DNA of 64,000 bases from Pseudeuparius sepicola (Eukaryota > Arthropoda > Insecta > Coleoptera > Anthribidae), in NCBI GenBank assembly GCA_963920635.1, contig OY987298.1, forward strand, positions 82,593,454-82,657,453, written 5' to 3'. A model generated the notes under the pieces. That model saw only the letters and a list, made by a program, of their open reading frames with translations, was not told the origin of the DNA and did not search any database. Made by a program: the position numbers and the translations under genes. Below are positions 10,236 through 20,031 of this stretch, in pieces (the stretch's first letter is position 1; each line of letters starts with the position of its first letter).

Positions 10236-13175
10236 TCACAAATCTTGATGCAGCAGCAAATGCTGTTTTAGACATTTTATATCCGATGCAAAGAAGTCAA
10301 AGGACCCCTCAATCCTAAGAAAGTCATTGGATATACTCAACATGTGTCCTAGTGGCGTTGGCCTACTTGGATTGACCCAGAAGAGGTCCTTATCCGTAAT
10401 TCGCAAGTGCACCTTAGGTACTCTAAAATTAATGAAATTCATTATTGCACAACCCCTATACTTAATATTATTCACAATACAGTAAACAAATATCACAGCT
10501 TGTATTTTTCTTCTTACATTTAAAGTTTTAAAATGAAAACTTTCGAGCATGGCCCTATAAGAGACCAAGTATGGATATGCATTGTTTTTCCTGACGTATA
10601 AGTATCTTAAAAAACGTTTTTGAACCTTTTCAATCAGGTCGACGTTAGTAGCTGTCGTAGGCAGCCAAACATTAGATGCATATTCAAGATGTGGTCTCAC
10701 GAGAGCATTATACAACCTAATAATAGTACTTATTTCAAAATTCTTAGAATTACGCATCACAAATCCAAGAACCTTATATGCCCTATTGGTAATGTAAAAA
10801 TAATGAGTATTGAACTTCAGACCTGCCTGAAAATTTATACCTAGATCTTTCACCTCTTCTTTTCTTTGAAATATGACATGGTCTTTATGATAATTTTGTA
10901 CAAAATAATCAGTCTTTCGGGTAAATGTAACAGCCGCGCACTTGTTAACATTGACTTCCAACTTATTTTTGGCAAACCATGCCATAACAGAGTTCAGGTC
11001 AGATTGCAATTCGACGGTGTCATTCTCATCGAAAATAGTTTTGAATAATTTAAAATCATCGGCATAAAGTAAGCAGGTTGATCTAGTTACACAGGCCGGT
11101 AAGTCGTTAATGAACATAATAAAGAGGAGGGGGCCCAAGTTGCTCCCCTGGGGAACCCCAGACGTAACCATGATCTGCCCCGAAAGTGCCCCAGCCACCT
11201 TAACGGCCTGCATGCGATTCAACAGATAAGATGCAAGAAACTCCAAGGCACGAGCAGAGAATCCAAAATCAATCAACCGTCTCAGGAGAATGTGGTGATC
11301 AACCTTGTCGAACGCCTTTGTGCAATCCGTATATATCACATCTAGCTGTTTTTTGTTATTTATTGCCTCGAAGGCATTTTCGGCAAACACACAGAGATTT
11401 GTTGTTGTAGACTTGTCGGTTACAAAGCCATGCTGCAGCGGTGAAATTTTACCATTAAAGTGATCCCACAAATTGTTGTATATAACAGTCTCAAAAATTT
11501 TTGCCAAGCTATTCAAGAGACTTATGGGACGGTAGTTAGCTACATTATTCCTATTGCCGCTTTTATAGATTGGCACAATTGTTGCTTGTTTCAAAACCTT
11601 AGGAAAACAGCCTTTAGTAATAGCCAGGTTTAGAATGTAAGTTAAAGGTTTTACCAGAATATCAACACAGCCTTTATATATATACGAGGGAATGTTGTCG
11701 GGCCCAGTAGATCGTTTAGGTTTTAACTTCCTTATACTATTAGTTATGTCTAGTTCAGTAACTGTCGCAAAGGAAAAATTTCCAAAGCCACTAAGGTCGC
11801 CAAAGACTCCATCGGTGACATCTGAGGTCCCATATACAGATTTAAAATATTGCGCAAACGCATCGGCCACACCCCCCGGTGTGTTATATTTTTTATCGCC
11901 ATAGGTCATCTCCTCTGGCACTCCACCCTTATTTGTTTTATTACGTATATACGACCAAAAACTAATTGGGTCTACATTTATACCATTCTCAATATTTTTT
12001 TGATAAGACGAATACTCAGATTTAGTTTGAAGTTTAATATCTTTTCTTATGGCATTAAATTCATTGACATCTAAAGTAGTTGCCCTACCCTTTGAAATTA
12101 AGCGATGCAACCTATTTTTCTTTTTAATTTTTTTAACTAGTCCAGTAGAAAACCAAGAGGGATACCCAGAAGACCTGACAGACCCTGTTGCCCCAAACCT
12201 CGGTATGCTTTTGTCAAGACAAATATACATGTTCCTATAAAAAACCTCCACGCTCCGATCAACATCCCCACACTCCAACAGATCCGACCAATCACACTCC
12301 CCCAAGAGTCGGTACAGAAGCGGGAAATCCCCCCTGGCAAAGTTATAAGTAAGCTCTTTAGTGTATGTTGAATCGCCCCGAGGCCTATCTACCAGCACAT
12401 GCACGTTTAAGACCGGGTGGTACAGATCTTCGGTCACCAAGGGTTCACCTGAGCCCCTAGTTACTGTCACAAATGTATTTGAAATTACTAGATCCAGAAT
12501 TCTATTCATAAAGTTAGGGATGGTGTTAAGTTGTTGTAAATTGCATACATTCAAAAATTGCCGCATCAAAACACTTGTCTCAGAGTTGTTATTTAAGAGA
12601 TGTGGCAGATTGAAATCGCCCACAATGATAACATCAGCATTAGCCACCGAGAGTATATCATCGAAGAGACTGAGATAGCTCTCATATGTCTGTACATCGG
12701 AACTTGGTGGAAAATACACAACAGATAAGTATACAATCGTTTTCTTAAGCTTAATTTTAATTAACACACACTCGGCATCACATTCTGTCTGGACAACCTC
12801 AAAAGATATGTCCTTTTTAATTGCAAGGAGGACACCACCACCTCTAGTCTTATCTGACACTCTGTCCCATCTAACCACACTATACCTTTCATCGAACAAC
12901 TCTGCATTATAAAATCCATCTTGTAACCACGTCTCCGTTAGGGCAATCACACAGTAGTCCTCCAGTAACACGTTAGTATACAAGTCTTCCGTCTTTGTTC
13001 TGAGTCCTCTTACGTTCTGATAATAGATAACGAAGTCTTTAATTCTGCTTGGCGTAACACCAGTAGTGTGCTTATTACCGACTAGGAAGCATTTAATCTC
13101 CGAGGATCTACCGGTGTCGGCAGCGGGACCCTCTTCTTCGTTAAAAAACGAGAGACCAATGCACCATTTGGCCAC
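10236..13175 (-). CDS. non-LTR retrotransposon ORF2 (endonuclease plus reverse transcriptase)
   Basis: 979 residues, uninterrupted. An apurinic-type endonuclease/phosphatase domain spans about residues 46-262: YYQNVRGLRT, TETW with E81, VGDFNL with D187, and LDLVISN. The usual SDH box reads LYH at 251-253, so the aspartate that normally supports the catalytic histidine is replaced by tyrosine. The reverse transcriptase spans about 475-750: KPKRSTGPDNIPS, YRPISLL, the TDCTKAFDKV box, SGVPQGSNLGPLLF, and the catalytic YADD at 704-707. The C-terminal thumb-like region ends in HLLLHQDL. Domain order and lack of RNase H fit the Jockey/CR1 group. It overlaps the end of ORF1 by 94 nt in another frame, so translation probably relies on reinitiation or frameshifting (inference). 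An internal start is possible, since the first 40 residues carry no known domain. Confidence 0.93.
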   Translation of the reverse strand: MAKWCIGLSFFNEEEGPAADTGRSSEIKCFLVGNKHTTGVTPSRIKDFVIYYQNVRGLRTKTEDLYTNVLLEDYCVIALTETWLQDGFYNAELFDERYSVVRWDRVSDKTRGGGVLLAIKKDISFEVVQTECDAECVLIKIKLKKTIVYLSVVYFPPSSDVQTYESYLSLFDDILSVANADVIIVGDFNLPHLLNNNSETSVLMRQFLNVCNLQQLNTIPNFMNRILDLVISNTFVTVTRGSGEPLVTEDLYHPVLNVHVLVDRPRGDSTYTKELTYNFARGDFPLLYRLLGECDWSDLLECGDVDRSVEVFYRNMYICLDKSIPRFGATGSVRSSGYPSWFSTGLVKKIKKKNRLHRLISKGRATTLDVNEFNAIRKDIKLQTKSEYSSYQKNIENGINVDPISFWSYIRNKTNKGGVPEEMTYGDKKYNTPGGVADAFAQYFKSVYGTSDVTDGVFGDLSGFGNFSFATVTELDITNSIRKLKPKRSTGPDNIPSYIYKGCVDILVKPLTYILNLAITKGCFPKVLKQATIVPIYKSGNRNNVANYRPISLLNSLAKIFETVIYNNLWDHFNGKISPLQHGFVTDKSTTTNLCVFAENAFEAINNKKQLDVIYTDCTKAFDKVDHHILLRRLIDFGFSARALEFLASYLLNRMQAVKVAGALSGQIMVTSGVPQGSNLGPLLFIMFINDLPACVTRSTCLLYADDFKLFKTIFDENDTVELQSDLNSVMAWFAKNKLEVNVNKCAAVTFTRKTDYFVQNYHKDHVIFQRKEEVKDLGINFQAGLKFNTHYFYITNRAYKVLGFVMRNSKNFEISTIIRLYNALVRPHLEYASNVWLPTTATNVDLIEKVQKRFLRYLYVRKNNAYPYLVSYRAMLESFHFKTLNVRRKIQAVIFVYCIVNNIKYRGCAIMNFINFRVPKVHLRITDKDLFWVNPSRPTPLGHMLSISNDFLRIEGSFDFFASDIKCLKQHLLLHQDL

Positions 13176-14230
13176 GTTTCCTTCCTCCAGGCTCTTTTAA
13201 AGTTATCTTGACTGATTGTCACCTTCATTGATGCATATAAATCTGGGCGCCTCGACCGATGCACCTCGCATACGACTTCAGGAAAGCTTTGGACGAGCAA
13301 CCGTTTTAGGTCTTCGGGTGTGGTGCTTGGACTTAACCTAGAAACATGAAGTGCCACACATTTAGGAACAGTCTGTATTCCCATTGTAGCATCCCCTCGC
13401 CCCACAACATATCTCCTATTTTTACTCTTATTACTGCTACTTTTAGCTCTGCTGACTAGCTCCCAGCCCTTTTCATTCTGTGTATTTTCACTCTGTGTAG
13501 TTTCAGTATTAGAGGCTAGTTGCTGCATATATTTCATAGTACAGCCTTGTTGGGCTTGTAGGATAGCCAATTGTACCGCCCTCTGGTCAACCGACTCACC
13601 ACTTTGTGGGCAAATAGCAGCAGCAGCATTCCCATCAGCAGTCCCATCTTTCGTACTTTTCGTTTTAGCATTATCATTTCCCTGGGGGTCTCTGGCCTTG
13701 GCACCATTGACATTATTGACATCTGAGACCACTGAGCTATAACTAGCTTTCAAATTTGATGTATTGCTGGTTGCCCGCAAATCAGGAACCATCACTGCCG
13801 AATTATTGATTGCCCGCCGCGAAGAATGAGGTTTTTTTTGGGTCTCAGCAAAAAACGAGGCCTCAGGCTCACCCATCATACTTTTTTGGGCGTGATAACG
13901 TCCCTCATAACCCTGAATAATTGTTTTCTGCAACTTACTGGAATATTCTACCTCTTCCAACAGTTTTTTAGTTAGCGTTAATTCTCTCTTGAGGCATTCA
14001 GTCTCCTTACTGAGGATTTCCAGGCCATTATCCCATGATTGTAACGTCTTCTTGCAGGCGTCACAAAACCAAAAAATATTGTTATTTTCGGTGAAAATTT
14101 TTAACCATGCATCCTTAACAGATATGCACATTAGATGAAACTTTACTTCACACAATTTGCACTTTAAAAATTTCGAATTTACCATGAAATTATCAGAGCA
14201 GCGCGAACACACGTCTGTGTCGCCCGCCAT
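13082..14230 (-). CDS. non-LTR retrotransposon ORF1 with PHD-type zinc finger
   Basis: 382 residues, uninterrupted. The N-terminus holds a Cys4-His-Cys3 cluster (C8, C11, C24, C27, H32, C35, C56, C59) with PHD-finger spacing. A predicted coiled coil follows at about 67-110 (KETECLKRELTLTKKLLEEV), then a low-complexity polar linker. The C-terminal region of about 110 residues contains CVALHVSRLSPSTTPEDLK and WPNGALVSRF and looks like the RRM-like nucleic-acid-binding domain of CR1/Jockey-type ORF1 proteins. The expected role is RNA binding and RNP assembly with ORF2. The start is the first ATG after the upstream stop-rich leader. It lies immediately upstream of ORF2, so this copy has both proteins open. 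Confidence 0.88.
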   Translation of the reverse strand: MAGDTDVCSRCSDNFMVNSKFLKCKLCEVKFHLMCISVKDAWLKIFTENNNIFWFCDACKKTLQSWDNGLEILSKETECLKRELTLTKKLLEEVEYSSKLQKTIIQGYEGRYHAQKSMMGEPEASFFAETQKKPHSSRRAINNSAVMVPDLRATSNTSNLKASYSSVVSDVNNVNGAKARDPQGNDNAKTKSTKDGTADGNAAAAICPQSGESVDQRAVQLAILQAQQGCTMKYMQQLASNTETTQSENTQNEKGWELVSRAKSSSNKSKNRRYVVGRGDATMGIQTVPKCVALHVSRLSPSTTPEDLKRLLVQSFPEVVCEVHRSRRPDLYASMKVTISQDNFKRAWRKETWPNGALVSRFLTKKRVPLPTPVDPRRLNAS

Positions 14231-14431
14231 GTTTTATAAATCTGCGAAGTAACGTTCTTGTTTACTATTGGCGAGTAGGAAATGACACTGCGGCTGATAG
14301 CCTACATTGGGATTTTTACTAAGACGCTACTGACAAAGTGTAGAAAGCAGTGCATGCGGTCAGTTCTGCCGCTAAGTACAGCTGAACATACCAACTGTTT
14401 TACTTTTGTCGCTACAGCTCGTCACAGCATA

Positions 14432-14586
14432 AGGCTCTGTTTATGTCAGAGCTGTGATAAACAACAAAAACAGCAAAATGAGCGATAACCATAGCAACAC
14501 AGACTTGTCAACTAATAGTCTGGCATAACGTCACTGTCGTGTTGCTCTTATTGTTTATTGCAGCTCTGACAAACTAAACACAGCCT
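14432..14586. mobile_element. 155-bp MITE
   Basis: AGGCTCTGTTTATGTCAGAG at the left is matched in reverse on the right (CAGCTCTGACAAACTAAACA..CCT). The arms are about 34 bp with a few mismatches. The target duplication could not be fixed. It sits about 200 bp upstream of the LINE ORF1 start, either in its 5' UTR or just outside it. Confidence 0.75.
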
Positions 14587-14612
14587 AATGCGTTAGCAAC
14601 AAAACCGGTCAG

Positions 14613-14731
14613 GGGGCCTATTCTCGACCCTTCGCATCATGTCGAGTCAATATACACACTGAAACTGCTAATTATCCATCTCTACCTTCTACTCGAATCG
14701 ACATGAAGCGAACGGTCAAGAATAGGCCTCC
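14613..14731. mobile_element. 119-bp MITE
   Basis: The GGGGCCTATTCTCGACC..CATGTCGAGT arm on the left is matched in reverse by ACTCGAATCGACATG..GAATAGGCCTCC on the right. Arms are about 38 bp. It belongs to a different family from the neighbour at 14432. Confidence 0.75.
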
Positions 14732-15774
14732 AGATCAATGTGTTCCGGGCATTAGCCATTCTTACCTTCTCGTGTCACGGATTCACACTTGGCAATCTGG
14801 AGCAGCAAAAAAAACCAACAGCATTCACTCCATACAAAGTTTTCGTCATCCGGGTCTTCTTCAAAATCCTAAAAAGATGGGTAGGTACTTCAAAGAAAAT
14901 ACTATTTTTAATTAATCAGCTACTCGTAAATATTAAAACAAAAAACTGATCTAATTTTTTATGCACATCACGCAAGGAAGGTTTCAAAATCTTTCTGCAA
15001 TAAACAAGTGTACTGAATAATAAGCCATGATAAATGGCTATCCCTAAAGCTGAAAAAGCTTCCGTAAAATAAAAGAAGATACTACTTTGGCATTCAATAA
15101 TTACATCACATTTTATTACAGTATAATATTATTTTGCCTGTTTATTGTTGCCCCTGCCTGACATGCCAATTTCCCTCGGAATCGTCAAATGAAATGACAT
15201 CTGGCGCTGTCTGCGCGAACTCCAAAATTCGGTTGCGCATGGTGGCAACCTCACTTTTTGTGTTGCTAACTGCCGAATGCTAGTTTCCCACCCGTGTGTT
15301 TGACAATCTTCACAAAATACTCAAATTAGGCTCTTGATCTACTGAAGTCGGCGCTCATACAGAAAATCAAATTTTGAACCATAAAAAATGTTACCAGGTC
15401 GCAGAACCAGACCCAGTCAGTTATTAACCGAGCAGATTACTGGAACCCGAGTACTGACCACAATAGATCCATGGCTGAACCAAGCCGATTAGTGGAACAA
15501 ACCCATTTAGGGTATTCGAACAGACCACCAGAATCTAAGCGCTAACCTAGATTCAGGCGAACTAAGCCGAACGACCTACCACATACATTACAGTGTACTC
15601 TAAGGTTCACGTACCTTCGATTTTAACAGATGGTCTCGTACGCACTACGTCACACCAAAAATCGATATCACACAACAAGTTTAGTGAACTGATATTCGAA
15701 TGAATCAAATTCGAACTTGGGAGTTCAGAACAGAATACTCAAACCTCTGTGCAAGGGTGGTTAATAATTAATTA
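14732..15774. other. no recognisable gene
   Basis: Two overlapping open frames of about 70 codons (14703-14949) lack motifs and are not called. No repeats with the rest of the window were noticed. Confidence 0.4.
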
Positions 15775-15883
15775 AAAACGTAGTAACGGAGTTTTAACAA
15801 AAAATTCCATTACAACTTTTCGTCTTATTTTAACGAGTAAATTACGCCCCTGAAAGGGTGCCGCATAGTTTTGAATAACCCTG
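15775..15883 (-). repeat. solo outer end of a family C element
   Basis: Reading in reverse it begins CAGGGTTATTCAAAACTATG and continues with GCGGCACCCTTTCAGGGG..AAGACGAAAAG, matching the start of the element at 6843 for about 70 bp. A second copy at 18817-18924 has the same inner extension (ACGTAGTAACGGAGTTTTAA). Both copies directly abut a 329-bp repeat unit that starts ACAAGAAAAGG. Confidence 0.75.
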
Positions 15884-15888
15884 TATAT

Positions 15889-16506
15889 ACAAGAAAAGGT
15901 GATAATGGGCAAACACTTAAAGTTAACAAAAAGAAAAAACTAGTAACCGCATACACGTGTTTCATGCTATTTGGCAATCATCAGTACGGTGTAACATTAA
16001 CCAAATCAAAAGATAGGCATGATTTGGGAAGCAACAAATGAAGTCCAGGCAGGAGCCAACAGCACATTTGCAGCTTCAGTCAGCACATCCCCTATTTTGG
16101 GGCTTGTACTAACATCGCCACGGAGGCTGCTAAAGCGACCTGCGTGGAAATCTTCATAACCCAAGATACAATGACAATAAAGATGTAAGATTAGCGAGTG
16201 TAAATGTAATAATAATTACAAGAAAAGGTGATAATGGGCAAACACTCAAAGTTAACAAAAAGAAAAAAACTAGTAACCGCATACACGTGTTTCATGCTAT
16301 TTGGGAATCATCAGTACGGTGTAACATTAACCAAATCAAAAGATAGGCATGATTTGGGAAGCAACAAATGAAGTCCAGGCAGGAGCCACCAGCACATTTG
16401 CAGCTTCAGTCAGCACATCCCCTATTTTGGGGCTTGTACTAACATCGCCACGGAGGCTGCTAAAACGACCTGCGTGGAAATCTTCATAACCCAAGATACA
16501 ATGACA
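15889..16506 (+). repeat. two direct copies of a 329-bp repeat unit
   Basis: CAAGAAAAGGTGATAATGGG starts at 15890 and again at 16219, giving a period of 329 bp. Each unit contains CATACACGTGTTTCATGC, then CAGGCAGGAGCC, then GGAAATCTTCATAACCC. The two copies differ at only a few bases. Further full or partial units, in both orientations, lie at 16507-16688, 18465-18816, 18930-19480, 19770-20030 and 31932-32840. Confidence 0.9.
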
Positions 16507-16688
16507 GGCTCCTGCCTGGACATTTACATTCGCTAATCTTACATCCTTATTGTCATTGTATCTTGGGTTATGAAGATTTCCACGCAGGTCGCTTTAGCAG
16601 CCTCCGTGGCGATGTTAGTACAAGGCCCAAAATAGGGGATGTGCTGACTGAAGCTGCAAATGTGCTGTTGGCTCCTGCCTGGACTTCA
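16507..16688 (-). repeat. inverted 329-bp unit, first half, split by a LINE
   Basis: The unit reads on the minus strand from the GGCTCCTGCCTGGAC side up to ..TGGACTTCAT. It is then broken by the LINE at 16689 and resumes at 18465 with TTGTTGCTT. An intact unit reads CTTCATTTGTTGCTTCCC at this place. Confidence 0.85.
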
Positions 16689-18217
16689 TGTTTAATGAAA
16701 TTATTAAAATTATAAAAAACTTAAAATCTAATGCAAAAGGCATTGACGAAATCAGTCTTAATATGATAAAAATTAGCATGCCATTTATCTTACCTCATAT
16801 TATACATATTGTTAACATTTGTTTAGAAAAGGGGCATTTTCCGGGCTTATGGAAAAATGCAGTTATTATTCCCCGGCCAAAGAAGGTAAATCCTGGGGGC
16901 TTGACGGATCTCAGACCAATTAGCTTACTTCATACCCTGTTCAAGATACTTGAAAGGATTGTACACGCTCAAGTCTCTGAGTTTTTGTGCGAGTGCTCAG
17001 TTTTGCCTAAGACTCAGTCGGGATTTCGCAGGTCTCACAGTACCACCTCAGCTTTGCTAAATATATCTGACAATATAATTCGTGCTCTTGACAAAAAAAT
17101 TGATGTAGCCTTGGTGTCTATAGATTATTCAAAAGCATTTGATAAAATCAATCACACGTTGCTGTGCAAAAAGCTGAGTTATTTCGGGTTTGATAAGCGC
17201 TCCGTGAGGTTTTTTCAGGGATATTTGACGGGTCGATATCAGTGTGTTTCTATTGACGACCAGCGATCAGCACTGCAGTTAATAAACTCTGGAGTTCCCC
17301 AGGGGTCTGTATTGGGGCCTTTGCTATTTTTGATATATGTAGCTGACTTACCTGCATCAATTACATTTTCTAGTATTCACTCTTTTGCAGATGATACGCA
17401 ACTGATTAACTATATAGACGCTGAGAAAGTCGATGAGGCGCAATTGAACTTAAATAGCGACATTACCAGCTTACATGAATTTTCAAAAAATCATAATCTT
17501 TCAATTAATCCAGATAAATCCAGTGTGTTATTATTTTACAGCAACTCCGAAAGGTATCAAGAGCTAACTTCAGCTCTAAAGGTCAAAATAAGTGGCCAGG
17601 ATATAGCTTTTTCTGAAACAGTTAAAATCCTGGGGCTTACAGTTGATAATAAACTGCGATTTAAACATATGAAAAGTTTGTCTCAAAAAACCTATGTTAG
17701 AATGGGAACTCTTTATGCAAATAGAAATATTCTGAATTTTAAATACCGGAAAAAATTATGCGAGTCTCTTGTAATTCCTATATTAACATACGGTTGTATT
17801 GTGTACTACCCTTGTTTGGATTATGTGTCCAAACTTCGTCTGCAGGTTATTCAGAACAATTGCGTTCGATTTATATTTGGATTGCGCCGTTTTGACCATG
17901 TATCTGGGAGGTACATTGATATTAGGTGGTTAAAATTGGAAGTTATGGTTAACTACCACTACCTTGTATTTGTACATAAACTCTTTCTCACATCTGTGCC
18001 GGGTTACCTTAGGGAGAGGCTGATATTGAGGGACGAAGCACACGATAGACTGGTTCGGCATAACACAATTTCCATCCCTTACCATCGAACAGCTCTATTT
18101 CGGCGCTGTTTTACATACAATTCCGCGGTTCGTTACAATGGTATTCCTTTTAACTTGAAAAGTCTTCCTCTTCCCAAATTCCGCTTGCATGTCAAGGACC
18201 TCTTGCTACTTTGGTAG
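16688..18217 (+). pseudogene. 5'-truncated LINE reverse transcriptase ORF
   Basis: 509 open codons encode the RT and C-terminal part of a non-LTR retrotransposon. RT blocks are present in order: GIDEISLNMIK at the start, LRPISLLHTLFKILERI, SIDYSKAFDKINH, SGVPQGSVLGPLLFLIYVADL, and the catalytic FADD at residues 233-236. A long C-terminal domain follows. The endonuclease and ORF1 are missing. The apparent ATG is a chance product of the insertion junction: AT comes from the host repeat unit and G from the LINE. So this is a dead 5' truncation although the frame is still open. It differs clearly from the LINE at 10236-14230 and belongs to another lineage. Confidence 0.9.
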
Positions 18218-18464
18218 AGCTTTGCGGAGGTTGAATGCTTGCGATTTTGCATCTTCACAATACTCAATACTTATCTATAATATTTATTTTTATGTTAATA
18301 TAATTTTTCATTTCGTCCATTACATAACACCTTATATTTACTGCTCGGTGGTTAAGTGTAAGAGTAGCTGTGGCTAAACTTCGCCACTAGAGCTCCACAC
18401 TATGTAAAACTAAAACTATAACTATTCTGTTCTAGTTTAATAAAGACCAGTTATTATTATTATT
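16689..18464 (+). mobile_element. 5'-truncated LINE insertion with (TTA)n tail
   Basis: The insertion runs from the junction in the host repeat to a tail of TTATTATTATTATT at about 18450-18464, preceded by AATAAAG at 18440. Simple TTA tails are usual for several insect LINE clades. A target duplication is not evident beyond a few bases. A short deletion of host-unit sequence (CCCAAATCATGCCTATC) lies a few bases beyond the 3' junction. Confidence 0.88.
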
Positions 18465-18816
18465 TGTTGCTTTTGATTGGGTTAATATTACACCATACTG
18501 ATGATTGCCAAATAGCATGAAACACGTGTATGCGGTTACTAGTTTTTTCTTTTTGTTAACATTGAGTGCTTGCCCATTATCACCTTTTCTTGTAATTGTT
18601 ACATTTACACTCGCTAATCTTACATCCTTATTGTCATTGTATCTTGGGTTATGAAGATTTCCATGCAGGTCGCTTTAGCAGCCTCCGTGGCGATGTTAGT
18701 ACAAGCCCCAAAATAGGAGATGTGCTGACTGAAGCTGCAAATGTGCTGTTGGCTCCTGCCTGGACTTCATTTGTTGCTTCCCAAATCATGCCTATCTTTT
18801 GATTTGGTTAATGTTA
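18465..18816 (-). repeat. inverted copies of the 329-bp unit
   Basis: Continuation of the split unit (18465-18598), followed by a further unit in the same inverted orientation (18599-18816) ending GATTTGGTTAATGTT. Confidence 0.85.
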
Positions 18817-18924
18817 AAACGTAGTAACGGAGTTTTAACAAAAAATTCCGTTACAACTTTTCGTCTTATTTTAACGAGTAAATTACGCCCCTGAAAGGGT
18901 GCCGCATAGTTTTGAATAACCCTG
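18817..18924 (-). repeat. second solo outer end of a family C element
   Basis: Near-identical to 15775-15883 and again followed at once by a direct 329-bp unit. The pair suggests that the family C end and the repeat unit were duplicated together. Confidence 0.75.
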
Positions 18925-18925
18925 T

Positions 18926-19480
18926 ATATACAAGAAAAGGTGATAATGGGCAAACAGTCAAAGTTAACAAAAAGAAAAAACTAGTAACCGCATACACGTG
19001 TTTCATGCTATTTGGCAATCATCAGTACGGTGTAACATTAACCGCAAATCAAAAGATAGGCATGATTTGGGAAACAACAAATGAAGTCGAGGCAGGAGCG
19101 AACAGCACATTTACAGCTTCAGTCAGCATCGCCACGGAGGCTGCTAAAGCGACCTGCGTGGAAATCTTCATAACCCAAGATACAATGACTATATATATAT
19201 ATATATAAACAAGAAAAAGTGATAATGGGCATAGCACTGAAAGTTAGAAAACAAAAAAAAGACTAGTAACTGCATACACGTGTTTCATGCTATTTGGCAA
19301 TCATCAGTACGGTGTAACATCAACCAAATCGAAAAGATAGGAAAGATTTGGGAAGCAACAAATGAAGTCCAGGCAGGAGCACATTTGCAGCTTTAGTCAG
19401 CACATCCCCAGTTTCGGGGCTTGATACTAACACAGCCACGGAGGCTGCTAAAGCGACCTACGTGGAAATCTTTTCGCCCA
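18926..19480 (+). repeat. two diverged 329-bp units joined by (TA)n
   Basis: One unit with an internal deletion (18930-19190) ends in an ATATATATATATATAT tract. A more diverged unit (19208-19480) then starts ACAAGAAAAAGTGATAATGG. (TA)n at unit junctions recurs at 32108 and 32685. Confidence 0.8.
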
Positions 19481-20031
19481 AGATTTCCACGTAGGTCGGA
19501 CAAAGTCAGACCCGATACGTTCTACAGGCAACCTCAGACCCACTAGATCCAAAGGTATATCAGGTGTATATTTTGCAAAAAAATACATTACCAAACTATA
19601 ACTTTTAACTCAAAGTGGAGCCTGTTTGTATAATTTTTGCTACGTCTTACAGCATTGTGAATACCAGCAATGTTGCCAGCTCAACGGGACTGAGAAGGCT
19701 TTCGAATGTACCATTTGCTTATACGATATAATATTTATCTCATACTGGTGCATTTTTAGTTATTACAGTTGCTGTGTTAGTATCAAGCCCCGAAACTGGG
19801 GATGTGCTGACTAAAGCTGCAAATGTGCTGTTGGCTCCTGCCTGGACTTCATTTGTTGCTTCCCAAATCTTTCCTATCTTTTCGATTTGGTTGATGTTAC
19901 ACCGTACTGATGATTGCCAAATAGCATGAAACACGTGTATGCGGTTACTAGTCTTTTTTTTGTTTTCTAACTTTGAGTGCTATGCCCATTATCACTTTTT
20001 CTTGTTCTTACATCTACACTCACAATTTTAC
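19481..20031. repeat. partial direct duplication plus inverted 329-bp unit
   Basis: 19498-19735 (ACAAAGTCAGACCCGATACG onward) is a copy of 20041-20345 with an internal deletion of about 100 bp. 19770-19985 is an inverted 329-bp unit. Reading frames here are repeat translations without recognisable domains. Confidence 0.75.

Noticed and set aside
13534..13722. Frame inside ORF1 of the LINE
   Set aside because: Out-of-frame shadow of the ORF1 coding sequence.
14703..14949. Two overlapping 69-70-codon frames
   Set aside because: No motifs, and the first is partly inside a MITE.
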